Assembly (NCBI GenBank): GCA_005792205.1
Contig: SXSO01000138.1
Coordinates: 1-36,575, forward strand
Length of the DNA stretch: 36,575 nt
Origin: Bacteroidota bacterium
GTDB lineage: Bacteria > Bacteroidota > Ignavibacteria > UBA10030 > F1-140-MAGs086
Direction of reading: 5' to 3'
Numbering within the stretch: the stretch's first letter is position 1; each line of letters begins with the position of its first letter. Below are positions 27,768 to 36,575 of this stretch, piece by piece. The notes beneath the pieces were generated by a model. The model made no database searches, had not been told where the DNA came from, and was given only the letters and a program-made list of their open reading frames with translations. Both the position numbers and the translations under genes were made by a program.

Positions 27768-28655
27768 TTATAATTGTTTTTCTGCGTGATAACTGCTTCG
27801 CGTAAAAGGAGAACTTTCCACATGTTTAAAACCAAGTTCGGTTCCAATTTTTTTCCACTTAATAAATTCATCTGGGATTACATATCTTTCAACTGGCAAA
27901 TGGTTTTTTGTTGGTTGAAGATATTGTCCAAGTGTTAAAATATCACAATCAACTTTTCTTAAATCTTTCATTACTTCAAAAATTTCATTTTCTTTTTCAC
28001 CGAGTCCAAGCATCATTCCCGTTTTTGTTTTAAAACCCTTTTGTTTTGCTCTTTGAAGAAGTTGGATTGTCCAATTATATTTTCCTTGCGGTCGAACTTT
28101 TTTATAAAGCCGTGGAACAGTTTCTACATTATGATTTAGAATATCGGGAAACGCATCCAACACATTATTCAAAGCAAATTCTTCTCCTTTAAAATCTGGA
28201 ATTAAAACTTCAATTGTTGTATTTGGATTTTGATTTCGCACTTCACGAATTGTTTCAGCAAAAATCATTGAACCACCATCATATAATTCATCACGATTTA
28301 CAGATGTAATTACTGCGTGTTTTATTTTCATCATATGAATTGCTTTTGCAACTCGTTTTGGTTCATCTACATCAAGTTCAGTTGGCATTCCAGTTTTCAC
28401 ATTACAAAATCCACAACTTCTTGTGCAAACATCTCCCAATATCATAAATGTTGCAGTTCCTGCGTTCCAACATTCAGCAATATTTGGACATCTTGCTTCT
28501 TCACAAACTGTGTGAAGAGAATTTTTTTCAATTACATTTTTTAGAAAAGAATAATTTTCTCCAGATGGAATTTTTGCTTTCAACCAGTTTGGACGCGAAG
28601 AAGTTTTTATTTCAGAGATTTTTTCTGAATCTATTTCAGCAATTACAAATGACAT
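27768..28655 (-). CDS. lipA: Lipoyl synthase
   Basis: RPNWLKAKIP...CEEARCPNIAECWNAGTATFMILGDVCTRSCGFCNVKTG; two Cys clusters. Confidence 0.97.
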   Translation of the reverse strand: MSFVIAEIDSEKISEIKTSSRPNWLKAKIPSGENYSFLKNVIEKNSLHTVCEEARCPNIAECWNAGTATFMILGDVCTRSCGFCNVKTGMPTELDVDEPKRVAKAIHMMKIKHAVITSVNRDELYDGGSMIFAETIREVRNQNPNTTIEVLIPDFKGEEFALNNVLDAFPDILNHNVETVPRLYKKVRPQGKYNWTIQLLQRAKQKGFKTKTGMMLGLGEKENEIFEVMKDLRKVDCDILTLGQYLQPTKNHLPVERYVIPDEFIKWKKIGTELGFKHVESSPFTRSSYHAEKQL

Positions 28656-28657
28656 AA

Positions 28658-29968
28658 TTAAATTGCGTTTTTGAAATTAAAATTTTCAATGTTGCGAATA
28701 ACTGACATTAAAAATTGCCCTCCAATTGCTCCATCAATTATGCGATGATCAAATGAAAGTGTAAAATATGAAATTGAACGAATCGCAATTGCATCATTGA
28801 TTACAACTGGTTGTTTTTTAATTGCACCAGTTCCAAGTATTGCAACTTGTGGTTGATTTATTATTGGCATTCCAATTATATTTCCAAATACTCCATAGTT
28901 TGAAATTGTAAAAGTTCCATTTTCAATATCACTCATTTGAAGTTTTTTAGTTCGTGTTTTGAGTGCTAAATCATTGATGTTTCTTGCGATTCCTAAAAAG
29001 TTTTTTTCTTCTGCATTTTTTATTACAGGAACAATAAGACCTTGTTCACTTGCAACAGCAATTCCAAGATTGATAAATTTTTTGAGAATTATTTTATCAC
29101 CCTCAACTGATGAATTTACAATTGGAAATTCTTTCAATGCTTGCACAATAGCATTTGCAATGAAAGGCATAAATGTAAGTTTAAAACCCTCTTGTTTTTC
29201 AAATTCAATTGCATTTATTTCACGGAATTTTGCAATCTCAGTAAAATCGCAAGTGTGAATTGCTTGAACATGTGGTGATGTTTGAACGCTTTTTACCATA
29301 TGTTCAGCCATTTTTTGAAGAACATTTGACATTTGAAGAATTTCATATTGTGGTTGTGGATATTTTTTTATGAGTTCTCCACTATCAACATGTTTTAAAG
29401 TTGTTTCAATTTTTTGTGTAGATAAAGAAGAGGAAATTGTTGAAGAAACTTTTCCATGTTTTTTTGCTTCCACATACGCAAGAATATCTTTTTTAGAAAC
29501 TCTTCCATTTTCTCCCGTTCCTGCAATTTGTTCTAATTCACTCATTGAAATATTTTCTGTTCGTGCTATGTTTAAAACAAGTGGAGAATAAAATCTTCCC
29601 GGTTGTGGTTTTTCAAGTTTTTGAACTGGAGAAGAAACAGAAATTGGTTTTTCAATTTCTATTTTTGTTTCAACTTGTTTTACTTCTTCTTTTTTTTGTG
29701 GAATATCTTTTTGAGATACGTTGCTTGCATCTGTTTCAATTTCAGCAATTATAGTTTTAATTGGAACAGTTTTTCCTTCTTCAAAATAAATTTTTGAAAC
29801 AACTCCACTTGTTGATGATGGAATTTCTGAATCTACTTTATCAGTTGAAATTTCAAGTAGTGTTTCATCTTTCTTGATTGTGTCACCAACTTTTTTATTC
29901 CACTTTATAATTGTGCCTTCGGTTAAACTTTCGCCAAGTTGTGGCATTGGGATTTCTATTTTTGCCAT
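28658..29968 (-). CDS. 2-oxoacid dehydrogenase dihydrolipoyl acyltransferase (E2), single lipoyl domain
   Basis: MPQLGESLTEGTIIKWNKKVGDTIKKDETLLEISTDKVDSEIPS; PSBD SPLVLNIARTENISMSELEQIAGTGENGRVSKKDILAY; C-terminal SFDHRIIDGAIGGQFL. Confidence 0.96.
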   Translation of the reverse strand: MAKIEIPMPQLGESLTEGTIIKWNKKVGDTIKKDETLLEISTDKVDSEIPSSTSGVVSKIYFEEGKTVPIKTIIAEIETDASNVSQKDIPQKKEEVKQVETKIEIEKPISVSSPVQKLEKPQPGRFYSPLVLNIARTENISMSELEQIAGTGENGRVSKKDILAYVEAKKHGKVSSTISSSLSTQKIETTLKHVDSGELIKKYPQPQYEILQMSNVLQKMAEHMVKSVQTSPHVQAIHTCDFTEIAKFREINAIEFEKQEGFKLTFMPFIANAIVQALKEFPIVNSSVEGDKIILKKFINLGIAVASEQGLIVPVIKNAEEKNFLGIARNINDLALKTRTKKLQMSDIENGTFTISNYGVFGNIIGMPIINQPQVAILGTGAIKKQPVVINDAIAIRSISYFTLSFDHRIIDGAIGGQFLMSVIRNIENFNFKNAI

Positions 29969-30054
29969 AAGATTTTTTTTATTTAAATATTTTAAAACTT
30001 TATCAATTTACAAATTATTTTATGCTTGAAATATTTTACTTTTTAGAAATGGAT

Positions 30055-31029
30055 TTAATATTTTGCTAAACTTTTTAATGCACTTAAAACTTTTTTTGTA
30101 TTTGGAAGAAAATGGTCTTCCAATGTTGGAGCAAACGGAATTGGAGTATCAGGTGATGCAATGCGTTTGATTGGAGCATCTAAAAACTCAAAACAATTAT
30201 CTGAAATCAATGCTGCAATTTCACCTCCAATTCCTCCAGTTAAAGTATCTTCGTGAACGATTAAAATTTTTCCCGTTTTTTTCACAGAAGAAAAAATTGC
30301 TTCTTTATCAATTGGAATTAAACTTCGCAAATCCAAAACTTCTACATCAATATTTTCTTCTTCTAAAATTTTTGCTGCTTCCAAACTCCAATGAACTCCC
30401 GTTCCATAAGTAATAATTGAAATATCATTTCCATTGCGTTTGATATCGGCTTTTCCAATTTCAACAGTGTAATCATTAGTTGGAACTTCACCTTTAATTC
30501 TGCGATATAGAAATTTACTTTCAAAATACAATATAGGATTATTGTCGCGAATTGCTGATTTCAAAAGTCCTTTCGCGTCATATGGAGTTGATGGAGCAAC
30601 AAGTTTTAATCCCGGAATATGAAAAAACCATGCTTCAGGATTTATAGAATGATATGGACCTCCATGAATTCCACCACCACTTGGAAGTCGCACAACCATT
30701 GGAACAGGAATATTACATCTCCAAAAAATTTTTGCAGAATTATTCACAAGTTGATTGAAACCATTTGAAACAAAATCGGCAAATTGAATTTCAGCAATAG
30801 GACGCATTCCCATCATTGCAGCACCAGTTGCAGCACCAATTATTGCATTTTCCGCAAGCACAGTATCTATTACTCGCTCTTCGCCAAAGTGTTCGTGAAA
30901 ACCTTTTGTAACTTTAAACGCACCACCATATTTCCCAATGTCTTCTCCTAAAAGAAAGACATTTTTATCTCGTTCCATTTCTTCCCAAAGTGCTTCAGAA
31001 ATTGCTTCTATGTAAGTTAAAGTTTTCAA
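30055..31029 (-). CDS. 2-oxoacid dehydrogenase E1 beta subunit
   Basis: YIEAISEALWEEMERDKNVFLLGEDIGKYGGAFKVTKGFHEHFGEERVIDTVLAENAIIGAATGAAMMGMRPIAEIQFADF. Confidence 0.95.
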   Translation of the reverse strand: MKTLTYIEAISEALWEEMERDKNVFLLGEDIGKYGGAFKVTKGFHEHFGEERVIDTVLAENAIIGAATGAAMMGMRPIAEIQFADFVSNGFNQLVNNSAKIFWRCNIPVPMVVRLPSGGGIHGGPYHSINPEAWFFHIPGLKLVAPSTPYDAKGLLKSAIRDNNPILYFESKFLYRRIKGEVPTNDYTVEIGKADIKRNGNDISIITYGTGVHWSLEAAKILEEENIDVEVLDLRSLIPIDKEAIFSSVKKTGKILIVHEDTLTGGIGGEIAALISDNCFEFLDAPIKRIASPDTPIPFAPTLEDHFLPNTKKVLSALKSLAKY

Positions 31030-31055
31030 AGTGGATTTATTTTAAAAATTTATTT

Positions 31056-32072
31056 TCATTCTGCAAAAACTTTTTCATTCGCATCTTCCCAAACTGGAAA
31101 TGGTGAATTTAAAGCAACATCACTTGCTTCATCTAATTGCCTTTGTATTTCACTTAAAATTTCGTTTTTCTTTTTATCGCTTAAAATTTTTTCCGCAAAA
31201 AGTTTTTTTTCATAAACTACAATCGGATCTTTTTTCTTCCAATAATCCATTAACTTTTTTGGAACATACGAAGCATCATCGTGAATTGCGTGTCCTTGCA
31301 TTCGCATTGTAACACTTTCAATCAGTGTTGGTCCATTTCCTTTGCGAGCATTTTCAACAGCATCTTTTGTGGTTTTATATACAAGTTCAACATCTGTTCC
31401 ATCAATTGTAATTCCATTGATTCCATAGCCAATTGCTCTATCGGAAAGTTTTTCTACAATAAATTGTTTTGATATATGAGTTGAATATGCATATTGATTA
31501 TTTTCTATTATTAAAATAAGTGGAAGTTTCATAACGGAAGCCATTACAAGTGCTTCGTGAAAATCACCAATACTTGAACCACCATCTCCAATATAATTTA
31601 AAACAACGGATTTTTCTTTCTTCATTTTGCTTGCAAGTGCAACTCCATTTGCAAGTGGAATCATTGCTCCAAGCGGAGATATGTTTCCAAAAATTTTTAA
31701 CTTCATATCAGCATAATGTCCAGTTCCATCATGTCCTCTTGCGGGAGATTGGGATTTTCCCAAATAGTTTAACATCAAGTTTTTCACCGATTGACCTTTT
31801 ACAAAATGTGCTCCAATATCGCGATGCATTGGAAAAAGGTAATCGTTTTTTTCTAATGCAAACGCACTTCCAATTGCAGTTGCTTCGTTTCCTTCACTGC
31901 TGTATGCACCACCAACAACTTTTCCTTGACGATAAAGTTTGAAAACCGTTTCTTCAAATTTTCTCATCAATTGCATATGATAATAAAATTGCAATTTCAT
32001 ATTTGAAGAAATATGATTATTCTTTTTTATCAAATATGTTTTAGAAATTTTTTTTGTGGTTTTATTTTTCAA
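31056..32072 (-). CDS. 2-oxoacid dehydrogenase E1 alpha subunit
   Basis: YHMQLMRKFEETVFKLYRQGKVVGGAYSSEGNEATAIGSAFAL...YIGDGGSSIGDFHEALVMASVMKLPLILIIENNQYAYST (TPP motif). Confidence 0.95.
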   Translation of the reverse strand: MKNKTTKKISKTYLIKKNNHISSNMKLQFYYHMQLMRKFEETVFKLYRQGKVVGGAYSSEGNEATAIGSAFALEKNDYLFPMHRDIGAHFVKGQSVKNLMLNYLGKSQSPARGHDGTGHYADMKLKIFGNISPLGAMIPLANGVALASKMKKEKSVVLNYIGDGGSSIGDFHEALVMASVMKLPLILIIENNQYAYSTHISKQFIVEKLSDRAIGYGINGITIDGTDVELVYKTTKDAVENARKGNGPTLIESVTMRMQGHAIHDDASYVPKKLMDYWKKKDPIVVYEKKLFAEKILSDKKKNEILSEIQRQLDEASDVALNSPFPVWEDANEKVFAE

Positions 32073-32096
32073 CTTATTTTTCTTCTGAAAATTAAA

Positions 32097-34139
32097 TCAA
32101 TACTTTGCCAATTTTTCCAAAGCATTTAAAATATCTTGTGTTTGTGGAAGTATTGCCATTTCAATTGATGGAGCATATGGAACGGGAGAATCTTTTGCTG
32201 CTACACGAAGAATTGGTCCATCAAGATATTCAAATGCTTCACTTGAAATAATTGCTGCAAGTTCGCCACCAAATCCACTAAATAAAGTGTCTTCATGTGC
32301 AATTAAAATTTTTCCCGTTTTCTTTGCGGAATTTAAAATTGTATCATAATCAAGTGGATTTAAAGTTCGCAAATCAATAACTTCTACACTCACTCCTTTT
32401 TCTTCCATTGTTCTTGCTGCTTCAAGTGAACGTTGAACCATAATTCCATAAGTTAAAATTGTAATATCATCTCCAACTTTGCGAACTTTTGCAATTCCAA
32501 ATGGAAGAAGATAATTTTCATCTGGTTCAGGAGTTGCTGCAAAATTTTGGCGATACATTCCTTTGTGTTCTAAAAACATTACAGGATCGTCACATCTAAT
32601 TGCATATTTTAAAAGTCCTTTTGCATCGCTTGCTGTTGATGGAAATACAACACGAAGTCCCGGAATGTGTGTGAAGAAATTTTCAATAGATTGACTATGA
32701 TACACTCCTCCGTGAATATAACCTCCAACTGCAACACGAATCACAAGTGGACAATTCCAACTTCCATTTGAACGATAATGAAATGTAGAAATTTCATTTC
32801 TAATTTGCATAAATGCTGGCCAAATGTAATCACCAAATTGAATTTCAACAACGGGTTTAAAATCGCCACGAAGTGCAAGTCCCATTGCAAGTCCCGCAAT
32901 ACTTGCTTCTGCAATTGGAGAATTGAAAACTCTATCTTCTCCAAATTGTTTTGTAAGACCTCTTGTTGCTGTAAAAACGCCACCTTTATCACCTGCAACA
33001 TCTTCTCCAAAAATTAGCATTTTAGGATTATGTTTTAATTCTTCTGCAAGTGCGTGATTTATTGCATCCACAAGCACTATATTATTTCCTTTATGTTCAG
33101 GTTCAACAAAATTATCTTTTGAAACAATTTCATTTGAAGAATAAACATAAAGTTCGCAAGTTTCTTGTGATGGTTCAGAAGCGGTTTCTGCATAATAAGC
33201 AGATGAATTTACTTCTTCAATAACTTCTTCTTTTATTTTTTGAATTGTTTTTTCATTTGCAATTTTATTTTTCAAAAGAAAATTTTCAAAAATTGGAATT
33301 GGATCTTTCTTTTTGTCTTCTTCAATTTCTTCTTGCTTTCTATATTTTTTGTGATCATCAGAAGATGAGTGTGGAAGCAAACGAACGCAATCACTCCAAA
33401 TGAGAACAGGACCTTCTCCATTTCTTAGTTTTTTTGTAGCATCAAGTGCAATATCATATGTATTAAAAAAATCAACTCCATTTGCGTGATAACGATTTAA
33501 ACCTTTATATCCTTCTGTGAGAGTGTAAATTGAACCCGTTGTAACTTGTTCGTGAAGTGGAACTGAAATTGCAAATCTATTATTTTGAATGTGAAATAAA
33601 ACTGGAAGTTTATCTCGTGTTGACCAATTTAATGCTTCCCAAAATTCACCTTCACTTGTTGTTCCTTCTCCCGATGAAACATATACAATTTCTTTACTCG
33701 TATTTTTCTTTGCTCCCATTGCTGTTCCAACTGCTTCAAGAAATTGAGTTCCCGTACAACTTGATTGTGATGGAATGCGAAGATGTTTTGAACTGTAATG
33801 ACACGGCATCATTCTTCCTCCATGATTTGGATCTTCTGCACGATGAAGTGCTGAAAGCAAAATATCTTTTGAAGTGAGACCAAGTGAAAGAGATAAACTT
33901 AAATCTCTATAATAAGGAAATGCCCAATCAACAGTTGGTTTTAAAGTCATTCCAACGGCAATTTGTGCTGCTTCATGTCCTGGAGCACCAATATGAAAAA
34001 ATTGTTTTCCTTGTTTAGTATAGATAAGTTGTTTTTCATCTAACTTTCTCGAAACCAACATCAGACGAAATATTTTTAACAATTCTTTTTCATTTAATCC
34101 ACTGAATGGATTTTTTGCAGAAATTTTTTTTGATGACAT
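32097..34139 (-). CDS. Fused E1 alpha-beta 2-oxoacid dehydrogenase (branched-chain-type)
   Basis: N-half FRLMLVSRKLDEKQLIYTKQGKQFFHIGAPGHEAAQIAVG...VSSGEGTTSEGEFWEALNWSTRDKLPVLFHIQNN; C-half VDAINHALAEELKHNPKMLIFGEDVAGDKGGVFTATRGL... Confidence 0.95.
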   Translation of the reverse strand: MSSKKISAKNPFSGLNEKELLKIFRLMLVSRKLDEKQLIYTKQGKQFFHIGAPGHEAAQIAVGMTLKPTVDWAFPYYRDLSLSLSLGLTSKDILLSALHRAEDPNHGGRMMPCHYSSKHLRIPSQSSCTGTQFLEAVGTAMGAKKNTSKEIVYVSSGEGTTSEGEFWEALNWSTRDKLPVLFHIQNNRFAISVPLHEQVTTGSIYTLTEGYKGLNRYHANGVDFFNTYDIALDATKKLRNGEGPVLIWSDCVRLLPHSSSDDHKKYRKQEEIEEDKKKDPIPIFENFLLKNKIANEKTIQKIKEEVIEEVNSSAYYAETASEPSQETCELYVYSSNEIVSKDNFVEPEHKGNNIVLVDAINHALAEELKHNPKMLIFGEDVAGDKGGVFTATRGLTKQFGEDRVFNSPIAEASIAGLAMGLALRGDFKPVVEIQFGDYIWPAFMQIRNEISTFHYRSNGSWNCPLVIRVAVGGYIHGGVYHSQSIENFFTHIPGLRVVFPSTASDAKGLLKYAIRCDDPVMFLEHKGMYRQNFAATPEPDENYLLPFGIAKVRKVGDDITILTYGIMVQRSLEAARTMEEKGVSVEVIDLRTLNPLDYDTILNSAKKTGKILIAHEDTLFSGFGGELAAIISSEAFEYLDGPILRVAAKDSPVPYAPSIEMAILPQTQDILNALEKLAKY

Positions 34140-34843
34140 TATGTTAATTGTAATTTGTTATTTAATCTTCCTATAAATTCTTCTTTTATTTCTTCTATTT
34201 TTACATTGAAAACTCGACTAAAATTTTCCACTAATTTTTTTTGAACTTCACTTAAATTTATTTTTTTGTTCAAAACTTTTTCTATTGAAGTTACTCCTTT
34301 GTGAAAAATTCCACACGGAATAATTTTTTCAAAATGATTCAAATTTGTATTTACATTTAAAGCAAATCCATGCATTGTTATCCAACTTTTTACTTTAATT
34401 CCAATTGCAGCAATTTTATTTCCTTCAACCCAAACACCTGTAAAATCACTATCTTTTTTTCCTTGTATATCAAAATATTTCAAAGTCAAAATTATTACTT
34501 CTTCAATATCTCGAAGATATTTATGAATATCCAAATAATAATTTTCTAAATTTAAAATTGGATAACCTACAATTTGTCCAATTCCATGAAATGTTATATC
34601 ACCACCTCTATCAATATTGTAAGTATTTATTCCATCAATTTTTAGTTCACTTTCATTTGCAAGAAGATGCGTTTCACTTCCATTTCTCCCAATTGTATAA
34701 ACACTATTGTGTTCAGTTAAAATTAGAACATCTTCAATTTGATTTTCTTTGCGAAGAGAAAAAATTTCTTTTTGTAAATTCCAAATATCATAAAAATCTG
34801 TTATACCAAGTGAAAGTAATTTTACAGTTTTACTTTTCATCAA
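34139..34843 (-). CDS. lipB: Lipoyl(octanoyl) transferase
   Basis: VLILTEHNSVYTIGRNGSETHLL...NIDRGGDITFHGIGQIVGYPILNL...GIKVKSWITMHGFALNVNTNL. Confidence 0.95.
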   Translation of the reverse strand: MMKSKTVKLLSLGITDFYDIWNLQKEIFSLRKENQIEDVLILTEHNSVYTIGRNGSETHLLANESELKIDGINTYNIDRGGDITFHGIGQIVGYPILNLENYYLDIHKYLRDIEEVIILTLKYFDIQGKKDSDFTGVWVEGNKIAAIGIKVKSWITMHGFALNVNTNLNHFEKIIPCGIFHKGVTSIEKVLNKKINLSEVQKKLVENFSRVFNVKIEEIKEEFIGRLNNKLQLT

Positions 34844-36252
34844 ATGTGAATTGATTTTCCATATGCATTTTCTGCTGCTTCCATAATTGCTTCGGAAAGT
34901 GTTGGATGTGCATGAATTGTATGTGCAATTCCCTCCACTGTTGTTTCAAGTGTTTTTGCAACAGAAAGTTCGGCAATCATTTCAGTTGCCTCACTTCCTA
35001 AAATATGTGCTCCAAGAAGTTCACCATATTTTTCATCAAATATAAGTTTGACTAATCCATCTGTTTTTCCAATTGCTCTTGCTTTTCCACTTGCGGAAAA
35101 TGGAAATCTTCCAACTTTAATTTTATATCCATTTTGAATTGCTTTTTCTTCTGTCATTCCAATGCTTGCAACTTGCGGTTCGCAATATGTACAAGATGGG
35201 AAGTTTTCCCAATCAATTGGGTTTGGATTTTTTCCCGCAATTTTTTCAACGCAAATGATTCCTTCTTTTGAAGCAATGTGAGCAAGAAGTGGTGGTCCTG
35301 CAACATCTCCAATTGCATAAATTCCATCTACATTTGTTTTTCCAAAATCATCTACAACAATAAATCCTTTTTCTATTTTTATTCCAACATTTTCTAATCC
35401 AATGTTTTCAATATTTGCTTGAATACCAATTGCATTCAATACAATTTCAGATTCAATTTCTTTCTTTCCACTTTTATTTGAAATAACTGTTTTTATTTTT
35501 TTTCCTTCAACAACATTTTCAACTTTTGTTTCGGTTAAAATTTCAATTCCTTGTTTTTTGAAATTGCTTTCCAAAAGTTTTGAGATTTCTTTATCTTCCA
35601 TCGGAAGTATATTTGGAAGCATTTCAATAAGTGTAACTTTTGTTCCAAATGTGTTATAGAAATACGCAAACTCAATTCCAATTGCTCCAGCACCAATTAT
35701 TGTCATTGATTTTGGAAGTGTTTTTAATGTCATTGCTGTTTTACTTGTGATAACATTTTTTTCATCCACCTTTATTGTAGGAATTGTTTTTGCTCTTCCT
35801 CCAGTTGCAATGATTATATGTTTTGCTTTTATTTCTTCAACAACTTTTCCATCTTTTGAAATTGTAACTAAATTCTTTCCTAAAATTTTTCCACTTCCTG
35901 AAATGTGCTCAATTTTATTTTTTTTCATTAAGTATTCAATTCCTTTGGAATTTATTTGAGCAACATTTCTACTTCTTTCAATAATTTTTTTGAAATCAAA
36001 TTTTAGTTCTTTATGTGTAATTCCAAATTCATCAGAATGTTTAAAATAGTTATACACTTCTGCATTTTTGAGAAGTGCTTTTGTTGGAATACATCCCCAA
36101 TTTAAACAAACTCCACCGAGTTTTTCTTTTTCTACAATAGCAGTTTTAAAACCAAGTTGAGATGATTTAATTGCGGCAACATAACCTCCCGGACCTCCTC
36201 CAATAACTAATATATCAAACTCTTTTTTGGACATTTTTTTTAAAATTTTCAA
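34840..36252 (-). CDS. lpdA: Dihydrolipoyl dehydrogenase (E3)
   Basis: DILVIGGGPGGYVAAIKSSQLGFKTAIVEKEKLGGVCLNWGCIPTKALLKNAEV...HAHPTLSEAIMEAAENAYG. Confidence 0.97.
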   Translation of the reverse strand: MKILKKMSKKEFDILVIGGGPGGYVAAIKSSQLGFKTAIVEKEKLGGVCLNWGCIPTKALLKNAEVYNYFKHSDEFGITHKELKFDFKKIIERSRNVAQINSKGIEYLMKKNKIEHISGSGKILGKNLVTISKDGKVVEEIKAKHIIIATGGRAKTIPTIKVDEKNVITSKTAMTLKTLPKSMTIIGAGAIGIEFAYFYNTFGTKVTLIEMLPNILPMEDKEISKLLESNFKKQGIEILTETKVENVVEGKKIKTVISNKSGKKEIESEIVLNAIGIQANIENIGLENVGIKIEKGFIVVDDFGKTNVDGIYAIGDVAGPPLLAHIASKEGIICVEKIAGKNPNPIDWENFPSCTYCEPQVASIGMTEEKAIQNGYKIKVGRFPFSASGKARAIGKTDGLVKLIFDEKYGELLGAHILGSEATEMIAELSVAKTLETTVEGIAHTIHAHPTLSEAIMEAAENAYGKSIHI

Positions 36253-36334
36253 AAAATATATGAAAATGTTTAAGAAATTTTAGGTTTATATTCGTACACT
36301 TAAATTCCATAATAATAATACCACTTATATATAA

Positions 36335-36371
36335 ATAAAAATCATAAAAAACTGGCAAACCAATTGCCAAT
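36335..36371 (-). terminator. Possible Rho-independent terminator for an off-window minus-strand gene
   Basis: Minus strand TTGGCAAttggTTTGCCAGTTTTTTATGATTTTT: short stem and T-run; upstream gene not visible. Confidence 0.4.
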
Positions 36372-36442
36372 AAAATAAAATCGTTATTTGGAAAGAACCA
36401 GTTGACGGGAAAAGTTTTGGTTTGTTTATTTTACCAAAAAAT

Positions 36443-36575
36443 CCCGTTTCGGTTAAAAAGTGTTCACGTGACATGTAAAGTGGTTTACGGATAGTGTAAA
36501 GTCATTTATAGAAATTGTAAGAAAATGAACTTCTATAATATGGCAATTTCACTCAATAATTTCGTCCCGTTTCGG
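36443..36575 (-). repeat. Intergenic 21-bp-phased repeat element, copy F (truncated by the window edge)
   Basis: Minus strand ...CCGAAACG / GGACGAAATTATTGAGTGAAA / TTGCCATATTATAGAAGTTCA / TTTTCTTACAATTTCTATAAA / TGACTTTACACTATCCGTAAA / CCACTTTACATGTCACGTGAA / CACTTTTTAACCGAAACGGG (one 1-bp deletion); joins A/B-type units to E-type units. Confidence 0.8.

Noticed and set aside
31550-31942. Plus-strand ORFs opposite the E1/E2/E3 genes (also 33557-33877, 32778-33017, 29545-29797)
   Set aside because: Opposite well-identified conserved CDSs; translations are compositionally biased.
1-36575. tRNA/rRNA genes
   Set aside because: No cloverleaf-type or rRNA-conserved segments recognised; intergenic regions are AT-rich.

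Overview
The window is a very AT-rich chromosomal segment. It is probably from the Bacteroidota/Chlorobiota/Ignavibacteria-Kapabacteria side of the tree, inferred from type IX secretion (T9SS) 'QNYPNPFNP...LGRE...GFYEIDFDA...SGIYFYKL' C-terminal sorting domains. Most coding content is housekeeping: a tandem/degenerate amidohydrolase pair; HU; OsmC; nitrilase; an acyP-ispF-DedA-PAP2-lnt-ltaE-GNAT-thioesterase operon; Ppx/GppA; prmA; M28 peptidase; folD; YmdB-type phosphodiesterase; DUF2723; an alpha/beta hydrolase; and a full lipoate/2-oxoacid-dehydrogenase cluster lpdA-lipB-E1(fused)-E1alpha-E1beta-E2-lipA. Two T9SS cargo proteins are present (GH8 + beta-helix, and SBBP propeller), plus the tail of a third. 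The most unusual signal is intergenic. Six non-coding elements, about 4-10 kb apart, are built from diverged but strictly ~21-bp-phased units with a T-run on the left and an A-run on the right. They share a GACCGAAACGGG-type unit and include one array of ten gap-free 21-mers (26598-26807). The two complete T9SS cargo proteins also share an unassigned ~250-aa domain, and all three T9SS genes share a near-identical 3'UTR/terminator cassette. All calls were made by eye; no searches were run.
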